Positions 56,759-64,000 of a DNA stretch of 64,000 nucleotides are shown one piece after another. The position numbers and the translations under genes were made by a program. The notes beneath the pieces were generated by a model. It was not told the origin of the DNA and ran no database searches. It saw only the letters and a list, made by a program, of their open reading frames with translations. The first letter of the stretch is position 1, and every line of letters starts with the position of its first letter. Origin of the DNA: Lutjanus erythropterus (lineage: Eukaryota > Chordata > Actinopteri > Lutjaniformes > Lutjanidae); the NCBI GenBank assembly GCA_020091685.1, contig CM034607.1, forward strand, positions 7,065,465-7,129,464, given 5' to 3'.

Positions 56759-57860
56759 GAACCACCCAGGGTGTGTCACGCAGCTACTAACAGTCATGGC
56801 GACCATTGTAATGGAGAAAATTGGGCGAGTGTTCATCAGCCTGCAACAGATCAGGGAGGTTCCCCGGATGCTAATGGAGGCAGCACCCTCCACGCCCAGC
56901 ACTGTAAGTTACACTGAGGTTCCTCACTACTTCAGGGAGCGCTACGTCTGCACCGGCTACCGACCACTCCACCAAAACTGGCGTTACTACTTCCTGTCTT
57001 TATTCCAGCGTCACAATGAGACCATCAACGTCTGGACTCACCTGCTGGCCTTTTTAATTCTTCTGGTTAAATTTCGGCAACTTGCTGAGACTGTGGACTT
57101 TGTTGGTGATCATCATTCGTGGGCCCTGTTGGTCCTGATCCTGTCCTCCTTGACCTACTCAGCATTCAGTGCAGGAGCTCACCTACTGGGCGGCAAGTCT
57201 GAGGTGTGTCACTACACCTTCTACTTTCTGGACTATGCTGGTGTAGCGCAGTATCAGTATGGCAGTGCGATAGTTCACTTTTACTATGCTGTGGATGAGA
57301 GTTTGCACAGACATGTTCATGGGATCTTCATGCTTGTTGCCACTGTTCTCAGCTGCCTGACATGCCTGGGATGTTGTTATGGCAAATACTACAACCACAG
57401 CCGACCAGCGTGGGTGCTTAAGGTGTGCCAGGTGGCACCCTCAGTGCTTGCCGTCATTTGGAACAGCAGTCCTGTGGCTAAAAGACTCCTCTCATGGTCT
57501 TCAACCACCAATGACCCTGCCATCATCTATCACTTTGGCCAGGTGGCTTGCTTTCTCAGCAGCGCTGTCTTCTTCAACTTCCCCCTGCTAGAGCGCTGCT
57601 TCCCTGGGCGGTGTGATTTTGTGGGACAGAGTCATCAGATGTTTCATTTTTTTGTATCTTGCTGCACCCTGTGTCAGTTCCATGTCTACCACCTCGATTT
57701 TATGGGCCGTAGGAAACTGTACTCAAGCCTACATAAGAGTAATGACGCTGCTCTCTTTGTGGGATTGTATGTGGTCACTTTGGTTGTATGTACACTGATT
57801 GTTGCATTCATGCTGAGAAAAGTTAAACAAGTGCTTGACTTAGAGGCTAAGTCCAAATAA
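56759..57860 (+). CDS. paqr7: Membrane progestin receptor alpha-like, copy 3 (CDS 56,796-57,860)
   Basis: Intact 354-residue copy with acceptor TTCTCTGCAG at 56,758 and ATG at 56,796 in the same position relative to the acceptor as in copies 1 and 2. By eye it differs from copy 1 at about 43 residues, very unevenly: residues 41-179 differ only at 148 (V to A), while the rest of the protein carries nearly all the change (for example HSRPAWVLKVCQVAPSVLAV and QFHVYHLDFMGRRKLYSSL). PAQR hallmark residues are kept. AATAAA lies at 57,972, about 110 nt after the stop. The divergent flanks suggest an older duplicate whose middle has been overwritten by gene conversion from copy 1 or 2. Expression would need its own or the shared leader. 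Confidence 0.87.
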
Positions 57861-57978
57861 TAGATTGGCATGGACTAACCTGGCTCTGTCCAAGAGTAAA
57901 ATAATACACCTACCAGCTCCTCTAAAACTCAGTAATAAGCATGTTGTATCTCATTTGTTTAATTTGCACACAATAAAA

Positions 57979-58452
57979 TTTTTCACACTGCACTTAGCCC
58001 AAGGCTAAGGAAGCTGTTAGCCCTAAGCTAAGGGAGCTGTTAGCCCTAAGCTAAGGGAGCTGTTAGTCCTAGCTTAAGAAAGCTATCACACTGGCACAAT
58101 CCAGGAACATTCCTAAGTGGGCTAACCCCAACCTTAGCCTTGGGCTTGCTGGCCCTGCTCCAGAGCAGGGTTAGCTCTGAGTCTGTGGGTTTATCCCCTG
58201 AAAATCGGCCAAACACAGGGCTAAAAAGTGTCAGTGGGAAGTGGGGCTAAAAGAGTTGAGTAGTCATGGAACATTCTAAAATGTTTACATGAGTTGGTGC
58301 ACCAACAGACATGTAGTAGAAGTGCAGTGTGATTCATGTAGCCCTGTTCTTAGCTTAACTGTGGCTTAACGAAGGGGCTCATTAGTTAGTTAGTTTGACT
58401 CTTGCCCAAGGTTATGGACAGCCCAAGGCTAAGAATATACAGTGTGAAAAGC
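57979..58452. mobile_element. Inverted-repeat element with internal TTAGCCCTAAGC tandem units
   Basis: The left end TTTTCACACTGCACTTAGCC and the right end AGCCCAAGGCTAAGAATATA followed by CAGTGTGAAAAG are inverted. Inside the left end are about three 27-bp tandem units (AAGCTAAGGGAGCTGTTAGC). It directly follows the polyadenylation signal of paqr7 copy 3. Confidence 0.6.
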
Positions 58453-58778
58453 CCTATAAATGATAAGTTGTGGGTTTAGCAGTCCCTCCAGGAAGTTGTG
58501 ATGTTGTGCTTGCAACACTTCACACAAATTCAACGAATCCCTGTGATTTCTTGTGTGACCTTGCAATTTTGTCCAAATTCCACAACTTTTCCTGGTGCAC
58601 TTCTTCATTTACAAATAAAGCATGGTATGGTAACGCTACCTTTGCCTACAAACTCATCCTTAAGTTCCTCATCTCACTTTTCACAGTTAACTTGGTACAT
58701 ATTGTTAATAGTATTTACCATTCGTTTGGTATATGGTGTTTTTGAGCATTTTTATAATCACCAAACGTGTCTTAGATA
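58453..58778. other. Short spacer, nothing recognised
   Basis: About 330 bp between two transposable elements, with incidental open frames only. Confidence 0.4.
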
Positions 58779-58933
58779 AGCAATTCTCAACCATTGGGCT
58801 GTGGCCCAGAACACCATCTACTGGGCCTTGGAGGCAGTGGCACTGCCAAATTGTTAGACTGAAATTAAAAATTTTAAAGCTAGTGATTTTTATATCCAAA
58901 TGTGCTCAATAATCCACAGGGAAAAAAATACAG

Positions 58934-59200
58934 CAAGGTGGTGCAGCGGTTAGCACTGCTGCCTCACAGAAAGAAGGTTCTGAGTTTGAATCCCCCAGCC
59001 AGCTGGAGGGGTGGGCAGTTTTCTCCTTGGGTCTGTGCGGATTCTCTCTAAGAACTCTAGCTTCCTCCCACAGCCCCAAAACATGTAGGTTAATTGGTGA
59101 CTCTAAATTGCATGTAGGTGTGAATATGAGTGTTAATGGCTGTCTGTCATCATTGCATTTGATAGATTCCAGCCCTGCAATCCTTCAAGGATAAACAGTT
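58934..59200 (+). mobile_element. tRNA-headed SINE-like element
   Basis: Begins GGTGGTGCAGCGGTTAGCAC (box A-like GGTTAGCACTG), has a box B-like GTTTGAATCCC at about 58,984, then the familiar body words CTTCCTCCCACAGCCCCAAA and GGTTAATTGGTGACTCTAAA, ending near GATAGATTCCAGCCC. This is a very common teleost dispersed repeat. Confidence 0.7.
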
Positions 59201-59491
59201 ACGGATATTCAGTGGTGGACAAAGCCTCGACTCCAGTATTTGAGTCAAAGTACAGATACTCCTGGTCAAATATTACTCAACTACAAATGAAAGTTGCTCA
59301 GTCAAAATTTTACTCAAGTTAAAGTACTAGAGTACTTGCTTTTAAAAATACTTAAGTATTCAAAAGTATTGCATTTACAGAACCTTGTAACTCTCTGAAA
59401 CCACCTAATGATGAACTGACCTGCTTATAGAACCACTCTGCTACACAAAGCCTATAGAAACACCTATAAAAACTTCAGCATAGAAATGCAA

Positions 59492-59740
59492 TCAAAAACA
59501 AAAAGGACAGCTATTGTCTTTTTCTGGCGTAACTATATTAAAATCACCACATAAAATCAGATCGAAGCCAACTGTAAAGAGTTCTCGCAGTCTGTTAAAT
59601 AACTTTTTTCTGGCTTCACGAGCAGTATATACATTAATTATGTGGTATTTTTCACCCCAATAAAAACAGTCCAACATTAAAAGCCTACCTGGAATTATTT
59701 CTCTTTTTGTTATTAGTATAGCGTCTTGAGATTTAATTTT
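59492..59740 (-). pseudogene. LINE (L1/Tx1-like) endonuclease fragment
   Basis: The minus strand encodes REIIPGRLLMLDCFYWG, then KYHIINVYTAREARKKLFNR and FDLILCGDFNIVTPEKD. The GDFN motif with the preceding hydrophobic strand is the conserved core of the AP-endonuclease domain of non-LTR retrotransposons. Only about 80 codons are present, with no reverse transcriptase, so this is a dead 5'-domain fragment inside the hAT-like element. Confidence 0.7.
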
Positions 59741-59938
59741 GTCTTTCTCCTGCTGTCACCATTACTGAGTTTTGTTTGAATGAAAGAGGGAGAGCTTGCT
59801 TGTGATTGTTACAGAGCGCCTGGATGACGTATTTTCGCCTTTACATCAGTCCCAGTTGAGAGTTGGTACTGTGATTGGTTTCCTTCTGTGTGGAAAACAG
59901 CGTGCGGCCAATTGTAGTTTAGAAAAGAAAAAACACGG

Positions 59939-59996
59939 TGTGCTCCTGTGGCTCAGTTGGTGGCACGCTCGCCCCATGTGCTGAGGCTGTTGGTCC
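59939..59996 (+). mobile_element. Truncated tRNA-headed SINE fragment
   Basis: CTCCTGTGGCTCAGTTGGTG has a box A-like GGCTCAGTTGGTGG and is followed by CGCTCGCCCCATGTGCTGAG. It matches the head of the family seen at 47,893-48,030 but stops before a body. Confidence 0.6.
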
Positions 59997-60215
59997 TTTT
60001 TTAATAAGAATTAAAAAAAAAAAGTCAAATTAAAATACATAAAATCTCTGACCAGTTAGGTTTTAATATCATCATGCCAATCAAGACGTGTCATCAGGTA
60101 GAGACATGCATATTAGCTGGCTAATATTCCCTTGGTTTTTTGAAAAGTGGTCCTCAGAATTATTTAACATCAGAGTTGGGCCTTAAGGTAGAGAAGGTTG
60201 AGAATCCTTGTCTTA

Positions 60216-61640
60216 GATAACTGTTAGCAAAATTAGCTAGTTAGCATAATCATATTCATTCAAGTAAAACTTTGCTCATCTTTGCACTGCTCCAACAATC
60301 ACCAGCTCTGGATCGATCGAAATGGACCCCTTAATTCATAGAGTGTACAGCCAGAATATTTTCACATATAACTTGGTGATATAAGGATTTATTTCAACCA
60401 AACAAAAGCTGGTGATTGTTGGAATGGTGGAAATACAATCATTGATGTTTTTGGTGAGTTTTGAAGCGGAAAACACAGGTCAGTGAACTTGTATCCTATA
60501 GTAATCCTGAGAAAACACTGTGTACTGTCATGAAGAACAATCACAAACTTTGACTGTATCTTGCCTCCTTTTCTTGACATGTGACCACTGTTAGAGCCTA
60601 ATGATTGGTTTATTTCAGCACTTATTTCTATCCATTACTTATCATATACTGTGTTTCTACCTTTATTAAAATCAATCAATGTAAACAATGTCGGATTATG
60701 TTTTTGTTAATTGTTGTGTTGGAACAAGGAACTATATTTATACTTCTTATATATTTTGTGTATTTCCAAATAATATAATGATATAATCATATCTTTATGC
60801 ACTGATTTGTATCTGTTTACATTAAATTTCTTCCTTTTCAGCAGTTTTCACCTGATTTGTTTTCTGTTTCTTTAAATGGCTCCCTATCCCATTGTTATTA
60901 ACATTTGACTGTTTGTTAAATTCTGCAAGTATTTGCTGTTGCATCATCCAATATTTATAAGGGCATCATCTGAGTTTACTATGGTTTGCAATATTCCATT
61001 ATTGATCATATTCTTCTTGTGACACCAAAGACTTTTCTACTTCCTGACCAAAGTCCATAAAGCATTAAAAAAAAGACATGTTTGAACACTGTATCAGACT
61101 CAGATCTTGTTTGCTCTCAGTTGGAGCTAGACAAAATGAAAAATACATTTCTGCTGCCCCCAAGTGTCGATGAAGGTACATTTATTTGAGGCAAACACAT
61201 GAGCAGAAAGACCTGGTTTATTTTCTCATGCCAGCAGCAGAATTGGTTTTCCAAACCTCAGAGATGATACTGTTTACCCCACTCGCAGATGCCAGATATG
61301 CTGACCCTGTTGGGTGGCTCTGCGGTCCGGCTCCAGTCTTATGCCGTGTATTGGTGTGTGCTGGTCCATACTGCACGGCTCAGTTACTCACTTAAAACCC
61401 TGAATCAGCTGAATTATGGCACTGCTGGACTCTCTCCCACATTCCTCCTGTCTGACTCACAATAGAAGGGGCCAGCCTGCTTCCCTTGTGATACGTTCCA
61501 AATTTAATTTCATCACTGCTCATTAGACTTAATGGGGCTCAAAATACTCAGAGCATTATAGCCAGAACAATGCACAGCTGATTCGTCAACATGTGAGTAT
61601 GGTGTCATTGAAAACATAAATGTCAGAGGTACCTATAATC
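60216..61640. other. Intergenic, possible conserved non-coding block
   Basis: 60,386-60,430 repeats the TTTATTTCAACCAAAC motif of 3,975-4,020. The stretch 61,180-61,590 is balanced in composition and free of repeat ends, hence possibly constrained, but no gene was recognised. Confidence 0.3.
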
Positions 61641-61659
61641 TGGGGAATCTGGATAATTT

Positions 61660-61740
61660 CAGGTTACCTACTGTTGCTGGGTGGTCTAGTAGTTAGACAC
61701 AGTGTTTTAGAACTGGACTGTCCCAGATTGAAGGGTTCTT
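61660..61740 (+). repeat. Possible decayed tRNA-like SINE head
   Basis: GGTGGTCTAGTAGTTAGACA resembles a box A and CCCAGATTGAAGGGTTC could be a decayed box B. Too degenerate for a firm call. Confidence 0.3.
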
Positions 61741-61964
61741 TAGAAGGAGAGGCAGCTAACAACATGTTTTTGCTTCATTTCATGAATTTCAGAGGAGCCT
61801 CTGGGGAGAAGTTTTGTAAATGTGCCATTAGCAGTGATCAAGAACCAAATGTTTTAGCTGTGTAGGGATGGCAGTGGGAAACTGTCAATATGTCAGTGTG
61901 TGGACTCTATGTGGACTCCTGGAAGATTAGCCAGTGAGCTAAAAGAGATAAATCAAGTTGGTCC

Positions 61965-62115
61965 AACATGGACTGAAATAAAATTTTGCATGGACATCCA
62001 GCATGGTCCTGAGTGGATAAGGCTGACTGACTTTGGTGATCTCCCAACTTTTCCTCTAGTGCCACCATGAGGTTGACATTGCTGGTTATTAGTAGCAACT
62101 CTTGACAAGTATTAA
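61965..62115. repeat. Dispersed 'CTAGTGCCACCATGAGGTTG' repeat fragment
   Basis: Shares TTTGGTGATCTCCCAACTTT and TAGTGCCACCATGAGGTTG with 63,350-63,400. It is a fragment of a very common teleost repeat. Confidence 0.65.
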
Positions 62116-63254
62116 GGCCAATTCATACTTTTCACATCCATGTGTCGGGTCTGTGAAATGCCGTCAAAGGTTACCACAAATTTGCAAAAGATCTCCCAAG
62201 AGTAATATTTTTACCCAAACCATCTTTACCTAACCCTATCCAAGTATTTTTGTCCATAAACCTAAGCAGATCTTAACCATAGCATTATCACATTATACAA
62301 CATTTATAGTTTGTACAATGTGCACATTGAAAAACGAACATGTACTACTCTTGACAGAGTATCAAGAGTCGAGGGACACAAATAGGGTTGTGTGATTTCT
62401 GCCTAATTGGCATAAGACGATGTCCATAGTGGGACATTACGATCGACGTTGATATGGTCATTGTTGGAAACTAACAGTGACCCGCAGAAAAGAAACACAG
62501 CTGCCATCAATATAACCGAGTGTCTTGGATTCGCCAAATTGGCCAGGTTTAATAAGAAAATAATAAAGGGGGCATGGTAATATAATGGTCACGCAATAAC
62601 CAGCAGCAACAGCTTCTTTTTATTTTCTCTCCCACATGTCAAAAACAGAACTGTGAGGGGACACGCTACCTCAAAAACAGAAGGTGTTTAAATCTCCATG
62701 TTACAATGGTAGAGATAGATGGACGATGGTACTGTCCATCGGCCCAGCTCTAGACACAAATCCCTATGTGGCTGTCCATGTGAGACCCAAAATTTGTGTC
62801 TGTGCAAGCTGTATGCATAGCAAGCATGTCGACCTCACATGCTTCTTACTGTGCCAGTGGGAAGTGATGCTTGTCCTTGCTGATGCTTTCCATCTCTTGC
62901 ACTAATGTACTGTAGTCCCCATTTCTGGTCCTGCTCACATTAAGCATTTGCACATTGTATTTCCTCTTTGTGCCTTTTCCTTGTTATTCAGCAAAACATA
63001 ACAAAAACAAGAGCTCATCTTACTGTCATGAGGTTGCAATTTTCTTGCCTAATGCGAATGCTTCTTTTTCTTGATTTTTATGGTGGTTGACAGTGTTGTG
63101 GTGCATTACCATGTGTGAAACACCCAACCATCGTGGACCTTCAGTTGCACAATGAAAAGAATCACATGCGCATCTGTGCTCTACGGTTGTCTGAGGACAT
63201 GTTAAGTATATCTGAGCTTTTAGATGGATGACCATCGAACTGATAGATATCCAC
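62116..63254. other. Intergenic, nothing recognised
   Basis: Mixed-composition DNA with short incidental open frames; no repeat ends or exons supported. Confidence 0.35.
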
Positions 63255-63720
63255 GGTTTCTAGAGGATGTCTTTAGTGATCTCATATCCATCTAGCAGAG
63301 GGATTGGCACAAAATCTTCTATAGACGTTCATGGTTCCCACATGATGTATAGACTTTGGTGATCTCCTGACTTTTTCCCTAGTGCCACCATAAGGTTGTG
63401 TTTCTGGTCTTGAATGTAATCTCTCAACAACTACTGAGTAGATTACCACAGAAAATGGTGCAGACATTCAGGTTCCCCTCAGGATGAATTGTAATAACTT
63501 TGCTGACCCATTTCATCGAGCGTCACTACTTTGTTTGGTTTATGAAAAAAAATGGCCTTCCATCAACCTCAGCTGTATTTTGTGTTTAATGCTAATTAGT
63601 AAACGTTGGCATGGTGAACATGGTAAACATTATACCATCTTCTGAGCATGTTAGCATTCTGACATTTAGTGCAAAGCAGCCTCACAGAGCCGCCAGCATG
63701 ACTGCAGTCATTGTCATACA
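63255..63720. repeat. Longer copy of the teleost 'TAGTGCCACCAT' repeat
   Basis: Ordered blocks GTGCAGACATTCAGGTTCCC, CTCAGGATGAATTGTAATAA, CTTTGTTTGGTTTATGA, TCAGCTGTATTTTGTGTTTA, ATGGTGAACATGGTAAACAT and CAGCCTCACAGAGCC match, from memory, a repeat that is abundant in percomorph genomes. The smaller relative is at 61,965-62,115. Confidence 0.7.
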
Positions 63721-64000
63721 TGAGACAGAATCAGCAGGAGGTTGCAAAGAAATAGAGAAGAGAATATGTCAAGAGACAGAACTGGAGCATCAAAACTATT
63801 CTTAGAAATATTCTGTTAGATCTCTAGACTATCAGGTACATACTGTTGTGGTGAAGACAGCTCCTCCACTGTTGTACCTACTGGCCACACACACTGCAAG
63901 GCTCACTGTGTGTGGTGCTGCTTAGTGATGTGGCTGCTGGCCTGGAACACTAAATCTTGTAGGAGGAATGAAGGCTTCCTGTGCCCCAGTGCATCCATTC
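63721..64000. other. Window end, nothing recognised
   Basis: Short remainder with no recognisable gene or repeat boundary. Confidence 0.4.

Larger units (their letters stand above)
58781..60215. mobile_element. 1.4-kb hAT-like composite element with intact target duplication
   Basis: The left end AAGCAATTCTCAACC and the right end GGTTGAGAATCCTTG are inverted hAT-like termini. Both are flanked by tcttagat (within the identical string gtcttagata on both sides), an intact 8-bp target duplication. No hAT transposase frame was seen. The interior carries a SINE-like insertion, an AGTACAGATACT-type repeat, a LINE endonuclease fragment and a second tRNA-like head. Intact target duplications suggest one insertion event for the whole or insertions accumulating inside it. 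Confidence 0.72.

Noticed and set aside
45070..57860. Interpretation as retrogenes because each coding region is intronless
   Set aside because: Each copy has a conserved splice acceptor before the ATG, and copies 1 and 2 share intronic flank; this is DNA-level tandem duplication of a gene whose coding region is naturally in one exon.

Overview
The window reads as vertebrate nuclear DNA, most likely from a ray-finned (probably percomorph) fish. Coding exons are separated by long AT-rich introns with GT..AG borders, microsatellites are frequent, and much of the non-coding DNA is short non-autonomous transposons and tRNA-headed SINE-like repeats of kinds familiar from teleost genomes. No operons, CRISPR arrays or genuine tRNA/rRNA genes were seen.

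Three gene loci are well supported. (1) A two-exon tpbg (trophoblast glycoprotein/5T4, leucine-rich-repeat membrane protein) lies on the minus strand at 7,052-9,760 and gives a 367-residue protein with complete domain order. (2) A six-exon tmem222 (RTE1/DUF778-family membrane protein) lies on the minus strand at 16,584-25,733. All splice junctions keep frame and give 183 residues, and one exon is only 32 nt. (3) A plus-strand tandem array holds three intact 354-codon membrane progestin receptor genes of the paqr7 (mPR-alpha) type at 45,070-46,134, 50,780-51,844 and 56,796-57,860. Each has its coding sequence in one exon with the same splice acceptor 37 nt before the ATG, and a likely shared or ancestral non-coding leader exon ends at 41,026. 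From memory, PAQR7 and TMEM222 are both on human 1p36.11, which fits the paqr7 assignment.

Layout: 1-6,900 is intergenic (a possible exon of an unrecognised gene near 433-626, a 26-bp minisatellite with a 12-unit higher-order period, a Harbinger-like MITE, a hAT-like MITE). 7.0-10.3 kb is tpbg and its promoter. 10.6-14.3 kb holds two inverted-repeat elements. 16.6-25.7 kb is tmem222, with a foldback element in its last intron. 26-40 kb is gene-poor and repeat-rich (nested MITEs, a foldback element built of ~90-bp units, two low-complexity minisatellites) with some non-repetitive blocks that could be regulatory. 41-58 kb is the paqr7 cluster. 58-64 kb is repeat-rich, including a 1.4-kb hAT-like element with 8-bp target duplications carrying a LINE endonuclease fragment and two SINE-like insertions.

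The most interesting structure is the paqr7 array. Copies 1 and 2 share a ~1.55-kb duplicated block whose left edge abuts a large foldback repeat. Copy 3 is a mosaic: one ~313-bp stretch is almost identical to copy 1 while its flanks are much more diverged, the expected footprint of gene conversion. I found no convincing evidence of a wholly new biological system. Repeat family names rest on visible ends, target duplications and my recollection of teleost repeats, not on a database search.
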